Source: Yoonia tamlensis (lineage in GTDB: Bacteria; Pseudomonadota; Alphaproteobacteria; Rhodobacterales; Rhodobacteraceae). From it: a stretch of DNA of 64,000 bases. A program made the translations under genes and the position numbers. Positions 1 to 9,020 of the stretch are shown here, one piece after another (positions within the stretch are counted from its first letter, which is position 1; every line of letters begins with the position of its first letter). The stretch spans positions 186,001-250,000 of the forward strand of contig NZ_FOYP01000002.1 of the NCBI RefSeq assembly GCF_900115105.1. The letters are read 5' to 3'. A model generated the notes under the pieces. The model was not told the DNA's origin. It did not search any database and saw nothing but the letters and a program-made list of their open reading frames with translations.

Positions 1-53
1 TGCTTGCCTAATTGCCGCGACGGGTATCTGGCAAGCAACGGTCAGGCGGCTGT

Positions 54-1856
54 TCAGTGATGTCGCAGGATTTCTTCGATCTTGTCATGCTCGGCAACAA
101 AGTGGCCAGGTGCAACCTCTTGTAATTGCGGAACATAGTCGGTTTGACCTGCGCGCAGTTTGCTGGGCAAAAACCGCAGCGCCGCCTTGATATCCATTGG
201 CGACGGCAAATCGCCAGGCAATGTGATGCGCTTGCGGGCGCGCTCGGCCACGGGGTCCGGAATCGGCACCGCCGAAATAAGCGCCTGCGTATAGGGGTGC
301 TGTGGCGTGGTGCAGATTGCCTTGCTGCCCGACAGTTCGACCATGCGCCCTAGATAGAGCACCATGATCCGGTCGGAAATGTCGCGCACCACCGAAAGAT
401 CATGCGAGATGAACAGCATCGACATGCCAAATTCCTGCTGAAGTTCCTTGAGCAGTTTGATGATCTGGGCTTGGATCGACACATCAAGCGCCGATACGGC
501 CTCGTCGCAGATGATCAGTTTCGGGCGGTTGATCATCGCGCGCGCGATCCCGACCCGCTGGTTTTGCCCGCCCGACAATTCGTGCGGGTAGCGGTTGTAC
601 ATCGACGCGTCCAAGCCGACGCGGTGCATCATGTCTTGGACCTCAGTACGCCGTTCCTGCGCGGTCATATCAGGGCGGAAGGTGCTAAGCGGTTCGGCGA
701 TTGACGCGGAAATTGTCATGCGCGGATCAAGACTGGCAAGCGGATCCTGAAACACGATTTGCAGGTCCTTGCGGGCCTTGATCATGTTTTTCTTGTCGAG
801 CGAAGTCAGGTTCGTTCCCAGCCAGCTGACCGAGCCTTGGGTCGGCTCGACCAGCCGCAGAACCGCGCGCGCAAGCGTAGATTTGCCGCAACCGGATTCC
901 CCCACAACGCCCAAGGTTTCGCCTTGATGCAGCGTAAAGCTGACACCATTGACCGCGCGCAGCGGCACCGTCTTGCGGATAAGACCGCCGCCCATTTTGA
1001 TCGGGAAATGGACCTTGATGTCGTCCGCTTGCAAAATCGGTTTACTAAGATCGACCTGTTTTTCCGGCGCGTCGGTATCAATGCGCGGCATCGCGTCCAG
1101 CAATTTGCGGGTGTAATCGTGGCCGGGGCGCGCGAAAATATCTTCGACGCTGCCTTCTTCGACAAAGGCGCCCAGACGCATGACCTGCACACGGTCGCAC
1201 ATGCGCGCAACGACCCCCATATCATGGGTGATCAAGGCAACGGCGGTCTGGTGTTCGGCCTGCAAGGTCGCGATCAGATCCAGCACATCAGCCTGCACGG
1301 TCACGTCCAGCGCCGTGGTCGGTTCATCCGCGATTAGCAGTTTGGGGTCGCAGAGCATCGCCATCGCGATCATAACCCGCTGACGCATCCCGCCTGACAG
1401 CTCGTGCGGGTATTGCTGCAAACGCCGTGCGGCGTCCGGAATGCGGACCTTGTCCAGCCAGTCAAGGCAGCGTTTTTGCGCTTCGCGGTCGGACATTGCA
1501 TGGTGGACCTTTAACACTTCGGCCATTTGCTGGCCAATGCGCAGGTGCGGGGTCAGCGCGGTGAGCGGGTCTTGAAAGATCATGCCCACCTCATCGCCGC
1601 GAATGGCGTTCAATGCTTTGGGGGCCAGATTCAGAATTTCTGAATCGCCCAGTTTCACCGAACCACGCGCCGTCCCGTTGCCCGCAAGCAAACCCATCGC
1701 CGCCATAAAACACTGGCTTTTGCCAGAGCCGGATTCACCCACGATGCCAAGGCATTCGCCCTTGGCGATTTCCAATGAAATTCCGCGCACCGCGTTGACG
1801 GTGCCATCAGCGGTATCAAAATCGACATACAGGTCTTTGACCGAAAAAACGCTCAT
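54..1856 (-). CDS. Oligopeptide ABC transporter, fused OppD-OppF ATPase
   Basis: This 600-residue protein has two ABC ATPase domains in one chain and would power peptide import through the permeases encoded just upstream. The first domain has Walker A GESGSGKS at residues 40-47 and signature LSGGMRQR. The second has GESGCGKS near residue 315 and LSGGQNQR. Each half ends in the C-terminal oligopeptide-transporter extension (for example PQHPYTQAL). Most Opp systems encode OppD and OppF separately, although fused forms (GsiA-like) are known. I chose the ATG at 1856 rather than an ORF start at 1988, because the extra residues are a frame shadow of the permease gene and AAAGGA lies before 1856. 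One base separates it from the permease stop. Confidence 0.93.
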   Translation of the reverse strand: MSVFSVKDLYVDFDTADGTVNAVRGISLEIAKGECLGIVGESGSGKSQCFMAAMGLLAGNGTARGSVKLGDSEILNLAPKALNAIRGDEVGMIFQDPLTALTPHLRIGQQMAEVLKVHHAMSDREAQKRCLDWLDKVRIPDAARRLQQYPHELSGGMRQRVMIAMAMLCDPKLLIADEPTTALDVTVQADVLDLIATLQAEHQTAVALITHDMGVVARMCDRVQVMRLGAFVEEGSVEDIFARPGHDYTRKLLDAMPRIDTDAPEKQVDLSKPILQADDIKVHFPIKMGGGLIRKTVPLRAVNGVSFTLHQGETLGVVGESGCGKSTLARAVLRLVEPTQGSVSWLGTNLTSLDKKNMIKARKDLQIVFQDPLASLDPRMTISASIAEPLSTFRPDMTAQERRTEVQDMMHRVGLDASMYNRYPHELSGGQNQRVGIARAMINRPKLIICDEAVSALDVSIQAQIIKLLKELQQEFGMSMLFISHDLSVVRDISDRIMVLYLGRMVELSGSKAICTTPQHPYTQALISAVPIPDPVAERARKRITLPGDLPSPMDIKAALRFLPSKLRAGQTDYVPQLQEVAPGHFVAEHDKIEEILRHH

Positions 1857-1857
1857 C

Positions 1858-2778
1858 TTATCTGTCCTTTGGGTCAAGTGCGTCACGCAGGCCATCGCCG
1901 ATAAAGAACATGGTGATGATGATGGTGACGTAGAAGGCAAGCGGGAATGCGAGTTGCCACAGGGTGCCATAGGCCATTGTGCCCGCACCTTCGGAAATCA
2001 GTTTGCCCAGTGATGTGCTGGGTTCGGAAATGCCAAGCCCGAGAAACGAAATAAAGCTTTCCGCGAGGATCATATCAGGCACCAACAAGGATGCATAAAC
2101 GATCACAACCCCCATCAGGTTGGGCAGTATATGCCGGATAATGATCATCGTTTCTGACACGCCGCTGGCGCGCGCGGCTTCGATAAATTCGCGCCCCTTG
2201 AGCGCCATGGTCTGCGCCCGTACGATCCGCGCCATTGTCAGCCATGACACAGCCCCAAGCGCGATAAACAAGGTGGTAAACGACCGCCCCGCGATCACAA
2301 GGATCAGGATCAGCACCAGAACCAGTGGAATGGCCAAAAGAATATCAACAATCCGCATCATCACGGAATCCAGCCAACCGCCATAGAACCCCGCGATCAC
2401 ACCCCAAGCGATCCCGATAATCAGCGCCATACCCGCGCCGATCAGCCCCACCATCAATGACGTTCCCGTGGCCTGAATTGTCCGTGAATATAGATCACGC
2501 CCAAGATCATCGGTGCCGAAAAAATGCCCCGTTTGCAGGGACGGCACGCCACCGGCACCCATATTGCCCCAGTCGATCGTTTCATTGTCCCAGACGGCAA
2601 AAAGCGGTCCCAAAAGGACAAAAAGCACAACCAGCGCCAAAATGCCCAAGCACACAAGCGCGGCCTTGTTCCGGAAGAACCGGTCGCGCGCATCGCGCAT
2701 GAGCGACCTGCCCTGAACGGCCGTGTGGTGGGTCATGTCAGACGCCTGCGCCTGAGCTTTTTTATAGCGTTGAAACAC
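1858..2778 (-). CDS. oppC: Oligopeptide ABC transporter permease OppC
   Basis: This is a 306-residue inner-membrane permease of the DppC/OppC family. The N-terminal cytoplasmic stretch runs into a first membrane segment near residue 45. A periplasmic loop follows with the family motif [13 protein letters not shown]. The binding-protein-dependent transport domain ends with the EAA loop ([21 protein letters not shown]) that contacts the ATPase. It lies 4 bp downstream of oppB and 1 bp upstream of the ATPase gene, so it belongs to the operon oppA-oppB-oppC-oppDF. The OppC call rather than DppC follows from the OppA-type binding protein. Confidence 0.93.
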   Translation of the reverse strand: MFQRYKKAQAQASDMTHHTAVQGRSLMRDARDRFFRNKAALVCLGILALVVLFVLLGPLFAVWDNETIDWGNMGAGGVPSLQTGHFFGTDDLGRDLYSRTIQATGTSLMVGLIGAGMALIIGIAWGVIAGFYGGWLDSVMMRIVDILLAIPLVLVLILILVIAGRSFTTLFIALGAVSWLTMARIVRAQTMALKGREFIEAARASGVSETMIIIRHILPNLMGVVIVYASLLVPDMILAESFISFLGLGISEPSTSLGKLISEGAGTMAYGTLWQLAFPLAFYVTIIITMFFIGDGLRDALDPKDR

Positions 2779-2782
2779 GGGG

Positions 2783-3706
2783 TTAGTACCTTATCTTTGG
2801 GTCGAACCAGGCATATGAAAGGTCGGTCAGCAGGTTCACCACCACCGTCAACGTGCCATATAGAATTGTCACCCCCAGCAGCACGGCATAGTCGCGCGAC
2901 AGGGCAGAGTTCACAAAAGACTGACCAAGACCACCGGTCGAGAAATAGAGATCAACAAAGACCGACCCAGTCAGCACATAGACAAACACCGGACCAAGAT
3001 ACGAGATCACCGGCAGCAGGGTCGGTTTCATTGCGTGCCGCCAGATAACAGTACGTTCAGGCAGGCCTTTGGCGCGGGCGGTGCGGATGAAATTGGCGTT
3101 CATCACCTCAAGCATGGATGACCGCGTGATCCGTGCAATCGACCCCATGAAGGATGTGGAAAGCGCGATCACGGGCATAATCAGATATTGCCATTGGCCG
3201 CCGTACCAGCCACCGCCGGGCAGGATGCCAAGCCACAGCGTAAAGGTGAGGATCAGGATCGGCCCCATGATGAAATTGGGCAGCGCTTGGGCCAGAATGC
3301 CAAGGCTCACGGCGAAATAATCGATCCATGTGTTGTGCCGGATGGCTGCGGCGACGCCAAGGCTAACGCCGACAACCGTGGCCGCCAGAAACGACAGACT
3401 GCCGTAGGTCAGCGAGATCGGAAAGCCCTGCGCAATAATGTCGTTCACATCGCGGTCTTTGAAAACAAAACTAGGGCCAAAATCGAAATGCAGCACGATA
3501 TTGGTCAGATACTGCCAAAGCTGCACGATAAGCGGTTGATCCAACCCGTAGCGCGCTTCGATGTTGGCCAAAACGACAGGTGGCAACGGCCGTTCGCCAT
3601 TGAACGGGCCACCCGGTGCCAGATGCATCAAAAAGAAGCAGGCAACCACGAGGATCAAAATTGTGGGGATAGCGACAAACAGCCGCCGGATGGTGAAACT
3701 GAGCAT
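2783..3706 (-). CDS. oppB: Oligopeptide ABC transporter permease OppB
   Basis: This is the second inner-membrane permease, 307 residues from the chosen start. The N terminus LSFTIRRLFVAIPTILIL is the usual OppB/DppB first membrane helix. The loop HLAPGGPF and the EAA region (RTARAKGLPERTVIWRHAMKP) are also typical. The start at 3706 has AGGA seven bases upstream. The in-frame ATG at 3736 would fall inside a hairpin after oppA and adds residues not expected in the family. The gene is separated from oppA by that hairpin, so it is probably expressed below oppA. Confidence 0.93.
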   Translation of the reverse strand: MLSFTIRRLFVAIPTILILVVACFFLMHLAPGGPFNGERPLPPVVLANIEARYGLDQPLIVQLWQYLTNIVLHFDFGPSFVFKDRDVNDIIAQGFPISLTYGSLSFLAATVVGVSLGVAAAIRHNTWIDYFAVSLGILAQALPNFIMGPILILTFTLWLGILPGGGWYGGQWQYLIMPVIALSTSFMGSIARITRSSMLEVMNANFIRTARAKGLPERTVIWRHAMKPTLLPVISYLGPVFVYVLTGSVFVDLYFSTGGLGQSFVNSALSRDYAVLLGVTILYGTLTVVVNLLTDLSYAWFDPKIRY

Positions 3707-3720
3707 GGGATTCCTGACAT

Positions 3721-3750
3721 AAAACGCCGCCCCCAAGGTCAGGGGCGGCG
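3721..3750 (-). terminator. Hairpin with T-run between oppA and oppB (attenuator)
   Basis: Read on the minus strand, GCCGCCCC and its complement form a perfect 9-bp GC stem (arms 3742-3750 and 3725-3733) followed by TTTT. It lies 12 bases past the oppA stop and about 15 bases before the oppB start. This is the form of an intrinsic terminator that lets a fraction of transcripts continue into the permease genes. Confidence 0.75.
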
Positions 3751-3762
3751 TGGGTTCAGATG

Positions 3763-5388
3763 TTATTCAGCGATCTTATACAGATTGCGTGAATACCAGT
3801 TTTGCTCAACGTTACCTACAGGCCAGTTACCAACATCGCTGTCCATCATGTAGACGCCAGCATAGTGGTAGATCGGAATGACAGGCATATCTGCTGCGAT
3901 GATGCCTTCGACTTCGGTATAAAGGCCCGAAACATCAGATGACATTTTGGCTTCGGCCAGCAACGCATCGAGTTCGGGGTTGTTGTATTTACCGTCGTTA
4001 TAGCCCGAGCGGCTGTCGAGCAGGTCAAGGAAGGTAGAGGCTTCGTTATAGTCGCCACACCATGCGCCACGGGCCAGTTCAAAGTCCTGGTTGCCACGTG
4101 TTTCAAGGAAGACCTGCCATTCAAGGTTCGCAAGCGATGCTTCGACACCCAGTGTTTGCTTCCACATCTGGCTCATCGCGACCGCGACTTTGTTGTGGGC
4201 TTCGGATGTGTTGTAGATCATCTCGAATGTCAGCGGATTGTCAGGGCCGTATCCTGCCTCTGCCAACAGCTCAACAGCCTTCGCGTTGCGCTCTTCTTGG
4301 GTCATCGCCTGCATGTCGGTCGCAGGTGGTGTGAAACCAGCCACAGCCGCAGGGGTGAATGTATAGGCCTCTGGTTGACCACCGGCGAGAACGTTTTGCG
4401 TGATGATGCTGCGATCAACCGCAAGTGCCAGCGCCTGACGGACGCGCACATCTTTGAACGCTTCCGGGCCCGAATCGCTCAGGTTGAATGTGTAGTAATA
4501 GTTACACAGACGCGGAAAGCTGATCGCGATGCCGGGGTATTCTTCGCTCAGGCGCGGGAACTGGCCAGCGGGGACTTCGGTGCGGTCCAATTCACCGGCT
4601 TGGAAACGTGTCAGGGCGACGTTTTCGTCGTTGATCACAAGGGCGACAACTTTTTCGATGATGGTGTTGTCATTGTCCCAATACATCGGGTTGCGTTCAC
4701 GCACAGAGCGTTCCAGCGGCAGGTGTTCGGTCAGCACATAGGCGCCGTTCGATACGATGTTTTCAGGCTTGGTCCAGTCCGCGCCAAATTCTTCGATCAC
4801 TGCGCGCGGCGCAGGGAAGGTTGTCGAATGTGTGGTCATCTGCGGGAAATATGGCAGTGGGGCTGACAGTGTGACTTCGAAAGTCAGATCATCAATCGCG
4901 CGCACACCCAGATCGGTTGGTGGCAATTCGCCGGCAATAACTTCGGCAGCATTGGCGATCGACATCAGTTCAATGAACCACTGGTAAGGCGATGACAGCG
5001 CCGGATCGGCGGCACGTTGCCACGCATAGACAAAATCGCCAGCGACGACAGGTTCGCCGTTCGACCATTTTGCATTGTCGCGCAGGGTAAATGTGTAAAC
5101 TGTGTTGTCTTCGTTGACGGTATAACCCGTTGCAACACCAGGCTCGAGATTGCCGTCTTCGTCCTGATTCATCAGGCCTTCGAACAGATCGCGGACGATC
5201 TCTGCACCAGAAACATCCTCAACAACTTGCGGATCGACAGAGCTGTGCTCGTCCAGAACGCGGTAGGTGAATGTTTGGTCAGCGGCAAGCGTGACACCTT
5301 CGGGCACATGGCTTTCGGCCAGAACGGGGCCTGCGAGCATGGTGCTGGCAAGCAGCGCCGAGATCATAAGTTTGGATGTATTTTTCAT
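3763..5388 (-). CDS. oppA: Oligopeptide-binding protein OppA (periplasmic)
   Basis: This is a 541-residue periplasmic peptide-binding protein of the SBP_bac_5 family. A Sec signal peptide covers residues 1-24 (lysines, hydrophobic core, cleavage after GPVLA). Close matches to E. coli OppA include the stretch NYYYTFNL, the run DVRVRQALALAVDR and the region WCGDYNEASTFLDLL. It would bind peptides of mixed sequence and pass them to OppBC. RBS GGGAG lies 11 bases before the ATG. It heads the opp operon and starts 322 bp after the RiPP dehydrogenase gene, in the same direction. That raises the untested idea that the transporter handles the RiPP product or its fragments. Confidence 0.95.
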   Translation of the reverse strand: MKNTSKLMISALLASTMLAGPVLAESHVPEGVTLAADQTFTYRVLDEHSSVDPQVVEDVSGAEIVRDLFEGLMNQDEDGNLEPGVATGYTVNEDNTVYTFTLRDNAKWSNGEPVVAGDFVYAWQRAADPALSSPYQWFIELMSIANAAEVIAGELPPTDLGVRAIDDLTFEVTLSAPLPYFPQMTTHSTTFPAPRAVIEEFGADWTKPENIVSNGAYVLTEHLPLERSVRERNPMYWDNDNTIIEKVVALVINDENVALTRFQAGELDRTEVPAGQFPRLSEEYPGIAISFPRLCNYYYTFNLSDSGPEAFKDVRVRQALALAVDRSIITQNVLAGGQPEAYTFTPAAVAGFTPPATDMQAMTQEERNAKAVELLAEAGYGPDNPLTFEMIYNTSEAHNKVAVAMSQMWKQTLGVEASLANLEWQVFLETRGNQDFELARGAWCGDYNEASTFLDLLDSRSGYNDGKYNNPELDALLAEAKMSSDVSGLYTEVEGIIAADMPVIPIYHYAGVYMMDSDVGNWPVGNVEQNWYSRNLYKIAE

Positions 5389-5710
5389 TTTTTTTGAACT
5401 CCCTGTTTTGAGCAGTGACCAAGGTCAAAAATCTGGTCGGACTCGGATTCTGATAGCGCACGATAACCGCGATAGAATGGCTCGCAAGTAATTTTCTTTC
5501 AAACGCGCCGGTTTTCGCCAGCGACGTCGCGGCAGGTTGCGATACATTTCGCTGGGCCGTTCATTGCAAAACTGGCCAGAAGATTTTGCAATCGCGCCTT
5601 ATTTCATGGGCAAACTGCAAAAACCGGCCGCAAATGTGACGGTTGCGGCGCGCGAGGGAACAGCGCAAAAGCGGCTAACGTGAAATGGAATTTCACAAAA
5701 GGAGTCGCAT
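5389..5710. other. Non-coding gap between the RiPP locus and oppA
   Basis: There is no credible gene in these 322 bp. Going down the minus strand, the sagB-type gene ends and a 7-bp inverted repeat with a 3-base loop follows (5680-5696, GTGAAAT/ATTTCAC) without a T-run. Further on, TGACC-TT-GGTCA (5416-5427) forms a small inverted repeat about 30 bases before the oppA start, inside what must be the oppA promoter region. I could not assign a firm -35/-10 pair. Confidence 0.55.
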
Positions 5711-6466
5711 TCAATCGTGGCCTTTCTTGTCATGGCCTAGCCCAAGCGCATAGATGATCGCCTCTGACTGGCCATCAAGCCCGATGAGCCGGTTCAGCAC
5801 TGTGTCGGCATATCCGCCCAGACACAGGGTCGCCAAATCCCGCTCGGCCGCGGCCAGACAGATATTTTGCGCAACGTGGCCTGCTTCGATCAGAACATAG
5901 CGATACCCGCGCGGCCCATATTTGCGTTGGGTACGGGCAAAGACTGCGCCAAGACACAAGACAACCGGCGCTTGGGCGACAAATGACCATGTCAGGAATG
6001 CATCGCGCGCCTGATCTTCCCAATCGCCCTGCTTGATCAGCGCCAGGTCATCCGCCTTGCTGTCATAATGGTAAATGCCTTTTGCCAACCCGTCGACATT
6101 GCGCACCAGCGCATAAACCTCGAGCGGATAAAGCCCGCCAGCCGAAGGCACAGGACGGCGCAGCAGTTGCGTGCCGTCAGCCAAACGATCAGGGCCAAGC
6201 ACCTGATACCCCGCCCGCAGCATTGCCGCGAGATCACACAACGCAAGCGGATTATCCGCAAAGGCGCGCGTTGATCTGCGTCCGGCGGCCAACCCTTCGA
6301 TTGCCCCCCGCGCAGTATCGGGCAGGGCAATGCGTTGCGCATGCGGATCGCTTTTGGTTTCTTGCGAAAACGGCGCGTTTGGCATCTGGTTTTCGTCGAT
6401 CCACGGCTCCGAATTCAGGTGAAACAGCTGCGAAAGCCCGTATGGGTCGTTAACATTATTGCGCAT
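5711..6466 (-). CDS. SagB/ThcOx-type FMN dehydrogenase (azoline oxidase) of the RiPP locus
   Basis: This 251-residue protein is a nitroreductase-fold, FMN-dependent dehydrogenase of the SagB type. In known clusters the family oxidises thiazolines and oxazolines to thiazoles and oxazoles on a precursor peptide. Visible marks are the FMN-site RRSTR near residue 64, the family motif VPSAGGLYPLEVYAL, and AGHVAQNICLAAAERDLAT followed by CLGGY near the C terminus. It starts 3 bp after the YcaO stop, so the two are translationally linked. The full domain is present, which suggests the final product carries aromatic azoles. The C-terminal residues GHDKKGHD are basic and His-containing and of unknown relevance. 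Confidence 0.88.
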   Translation of the reverse strand: MRNNVNDPYGLSQLFHLNSEPWIDENQMPNAPFSQETKSDPHAQRIALPDTARGAIEGLAAGRRSTRAFADNPLALCDLAAMLRAGYQVLGPDRLADGTQLLRRPVPSAGGLYPLEVYALVRNVDGLAKGIYHYDSKADDLALIKQGDWEDQARDAFLTWSFVAQAPVVLCLGAVFARTQRKYGPRGYRYVLIEAGHVAQNICLAAAERDLATLCLGGYADTVLNRLIGLDGQSEAIIYALGLGHDKKGHD

Positions 6467-6469
6467 GAT

Positions 6470-7768
6470 CTAGGCCAGTGGATGCGGGCATTGGTTTAGC
6501 CCGTTTTCGGTCAATTGGGTCGTTCGCAGCCCCCATTTCACGGGGGCCTCGAACAGGCGGTCACCGCCAAGCCGCACCTGACCATGGCCGAAATGGATCG
6601 GCTGCATGCCCGTCGCGATAACCCGCACAACCCTTGGCCCGAGCGGCGCAATATCAGCCGTGGTAATATCCGCATAAGCCACGCGCGCACCCGCGTTCAC
6701 GGCCCCTGCAATGGTGAAATCCAGCAGGTCATCGCTGTTGGTAACGGGCGGGCGCGGCAGATCGTCCAGCGTGACCTGCGCGCCCGTACTGGTCAGAAAA
6801 TCGAATTCGCCGGCATGTGCGGGGATCGCGTGAAACAGCGGATGATCGTCAATGCTGCGCACATCTGCATAGGTTTTCAGGCGGGTCTGATAGTCGCCCC
6901 CTTGCATCCGCGCGGCCATTCCCGGGCGCAGCTGGCACAATTCGAACATGGCTTTGTCAACCGCCGTTGCCGGATCGCAATCGCACCCCAACCCGACGAC
7001 CCGACTGCCGTTTTGTTCTTGGGCGATGGCCATGATCACATAGGGGGCCTGATCGGTGTAAAGCGAAAGCAACCCGATATTCACCCCGAACCGTTCATAA
7101 TGGCTGATGATTTGCGCAGCATAGCAACCCGACTGTGGCGTTTCGATCGTTGTCGCGGGCAGCTTGTTCAGCCATGTGATCATAAAGGCGTCACGCTCGA
7201 TTATCTCGTTCAGGCCGCCCAGAATGGCATGGTTCAGGTCCCTACCAGCAGCAAGCCCGTTTGAGGTCACAGCCGTGAAATAATCCGCAGCTCTTGGGGG
7301 TGGCCCGACCAGATAAACGAGCGACGCGGGCATATCGACAGCCTGCCCCGAGGAGAGATCGACCCCTTTGATCCAAGTTGTTTCGCTTTCGGGGGACCAT
7401 TGGTGAAATGGCAATCCGCCAGCATATTGTGCGGCCGAATAAAGAACCGTTTCGGGCGGCGTGATTGCATTGGCGGGCACGGGCCCGATTTGCAGGCGGC
7501 TTGGGTCCCAGTGAAAGGCGGCATAGCGTTCCATCGCTTCGCCCAGCGCAGCCAGTTTGGCCGCGTCCTCGGTCAGCCCCTTTCCGCCCGTCAGGCGCAT
7601 GGCAATCGGTAGGTTCCGGAAATTGTAATGCGTCAGCGTAGCGTTCCACAGATGCGGCGGGCTGGGTTCTTGGGGGCCGCGTGTTTGGGGGGATAGATCT
7701 GTCACGATCCCGCTGCGCCTGCTGACCAAAGCTGCAGTCAGCCGGATGGCGTCCTGACTGTCGTTCAT
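6470..7768 (-). CDS. YcaO-domain cyclodehydratase of the RiPP locus
   Basis: This 432-residue YcaO protein belongs to the family that uses ATP to cyclise Cys, Ser or Thr side chains onto the backbone of a precursor peptide. The ATP/Mg motifs are present: GEAMERYAAFHWD, GLNEIIERDAFM and ATAVDKAMFELCQLRPG. The C terminus ends CPHPLA, a reduced version of the Pro-rich tail (PxPxP) found in azole-forming YcaO enzymes, which supports heterocyclisation rather than another YcaO chemistry. The start at 7768 overlaps the stop of the ThiF-like gene as ATGA; an ORF start at 7804 would lie well inside that gene. It works with the ThiF-like partner, which delivers the leader peptide. Confidence 0.92.
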   Translation of the reverse strand: MNDSQDAIRLTAALVSRRSGIVTDLSPQTRGPQEPSPPHLWNATLTHYNFRNLPIAMRLTGGKGLTEDAAKLAALGEAMERYAAFHWDPSRLQIGPVPANAITPPETVLYSAAQYAGGLPFHQWSPESETTWIKGVDLSSGQAVDMPASLVYLVGPPPRAADYFTAVTSNGLAAGRDLNHAILGGLNEIIERDAFMITWLNKLPATTIETPQSGCYAAQIISHYERFGVNIGLLSLYTDQAPYVIMAIAQEQNGSRVVGLGCDCDPATAVDKAMFELCQLRPGMAARMQGGDYQTRLKTYADVRSIDDHPLFHAIPAHAGEFDFLTSTGAQVTLDDLPRPPVTNSDDLLDFTIAGAVNAGARVAYADITTADIAPLGPRVVRVIATGMQPIHFGHGQVRLGGDRLFEAPVKWGLRTTQLTENGLNQCPHPLA

Positions 7769-8886
7769 TGCGAAGCACCGTGATCGCCGCCACAAACCGG
7801 ACAACCGGGTTTGCGCAGCACCATGTGTTTTTCCACCCGCAACCCCGGTAGCCCCACAACAATAAAGCGGCCATCAAGGGCGGGCGCGCTGGCCCCTGTT
7901 AGCCAGCTTAGCGCTTCGGCACCCAGCATCCCGCCCACAATATCGGCGGCCACCACAAGATTTTCGCGGCGTCCCAAATTGTCACTGCGCAACTGATCAA
8001 GATGCTGTTCAACCGCAAACCGCGCGGGCGGATTCGCCGCCGCCGCAATCTCGCGCAGGCGCCAGCACATATAGCAAGGGCCGGTGCCGGTCTGGAAAAA
8101 GCCGGGACCAACAACAAGTTCCCCCCCTTCAAGCGAAGCCGCGATCCACGGCACACCCAACGCGCGGCAGGCGATATTCAGCATGCCCGCAAGGTTCAAT
8201 TCGCCCGATTCAAGGCAACACAACACAAGCGACGCCCCTGCGATGTATTTCTCCATCGCCGCCGGATCATCGGGGCGCGTACGCACAGCGTCCAGTTGCG
8301 TCACCCCGTTGCCCTGTGCCAACCGGGCGATCAATATTTCAGCCCTGTTCCGACCGATGTCGCCAGATTGAAACAGCCCCGAGAAATACGCATCCCCATC
8401 GCCGACCGCAGCGGGATCAAGGACCGTTAACCGCCCGATCCCCGCAGCCACAAGCGCCCGCGCCGTCACCGCCCCATGCGCGCCCGCCCCGACGATCACC
8501 ACATGCGCATCCGTCAGCCTGCGCTGCGCTGCGCGACCCTCGGGGGTCATTTCGCCCAGCCAGCCAAGCTGCGCCATATGTTCCGGCTGCGCCATATGTT
8601 CATCACCTTCCACAACAATGCCTTGTGTGGCCAGCATGCGCAAAGACGCCACGACATCATCCTTCTGGAAAACATGCGCCACTTTTTCGCAAATCTGGTC
8701 AACAGTATGGGTGCCCGTCAACAGCGGCAGCACCGTTTCTTCGAAGGAATGGAATGATTTCCCCTTTAACGTAAGGCTGCGCCGCCACGAAAGGATCCGG
8801 AAGACATCTTCATCGTTTGCACCACCGGTTTCGGTCCAATGCAAAAAACACGCAGGTAGCAACGGCTTTTGGGGCAGCAATGTCAT
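7765..8886 (-). CDS. ThiF/E1-like cyclodehydratase partner (leader-binding, 'C protein')
   Basis: This is a 373-residue azole-RiPP partner protein. Residues 1-100 look like the winged-helix precursor-recognition domain (ILSWRRSLTLKG..., then an LRMLATQGIVV strand). A ThiF/E1-like Rossmann domain follows with VVIVGAGAHGAVTARAL. Two CxxC pairs (CYMCW near residue 265 and CPVCGG at the C terminus) can form the structural zinc site of the family. Such partners bind the precursor leader and activate YcaO. The ATG at 8886 is the first ATG in frame; a TTG at 8952 is possible, and no strong RBS is seen for either. The gene lies 134 bp after the precursor and overlaps YcaO by ATGA. Confidence 0.88.
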   Translation of the reverse strand: MTLLPQKPLLPACFLHWTETGGANDEDVFRILSWRRSLTLKGKSFHSFEETVLPLLTGTHTVDQICEKVAHVFQKDDVVASLRMLATQGIVVEGDEHMAQPEHMAQLGWLGEMTPEGRAAQRRLTDAHVVIVGAGAHGAVTARALVAAGIGRLTVLDPAAVGDGDAYFSGLFQSGDIGRNRAEILIARLAQGNGVTQLDAVRTRPDDPAAMEKYIAGASLVLCCLESGELNLAGMLNIACRALGVPWIAASLEGGELVVGPGFFQTGTGPCYMCWRLREIAAAANPPARFAVEQHLDQLRSDNLGRRENLVVAADIVGGMLGAEALSWLTGASAPALDGRFIVVGLPGLRVEKHMVLRKPGCPVCGGDHGASQ

Positions 8887-8962
8887 CTGTGCGCCATTGT
8901 TCCAGTGATTTCCATGCGTCTTGCACCATGCACCCAAGGCCCAATCGTGCAATATCTATTGA

Positions 8963-8990
8963 TTTGGCCCGCCGTACCCAGCAGGCCAAA
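8963..8990 (-). terminator. Stem-loop between RiPP precursor and enzyme genes
   Basis: TTTGGCC (8963-8969) and GGCCAAA (8984-8990) form a 7-bp stem around a 14-base loop, about 30 bases after the precursor stop and before the ThiF-like gene. There is no clear T-run after the stem on the minus strand, so it may be an RNA-stability hairpin or a weak attenuator that keeps precursor mRNA in excess, as is common in RiPP operons. Confidence 0.4.
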
Positions 8991-9020
8991 AATCGCGGCA
9001 TTTCTTGGCAGCGTCAGCTA

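Noticed and set aside
1-37. TGCTTGCC/GGCAAGCA inverted repeat after the opp operon as a terminator
   Set aside because: The loop of 21 bases is long and there is no visible T-run; the window edge prevents judgement.
1857-1988. N-terminal extension of the fused Opp ATPase
   Set aside because: The extra residues read through the oppC end in another frame; the ATG at 1856 with AAAGGA is better.
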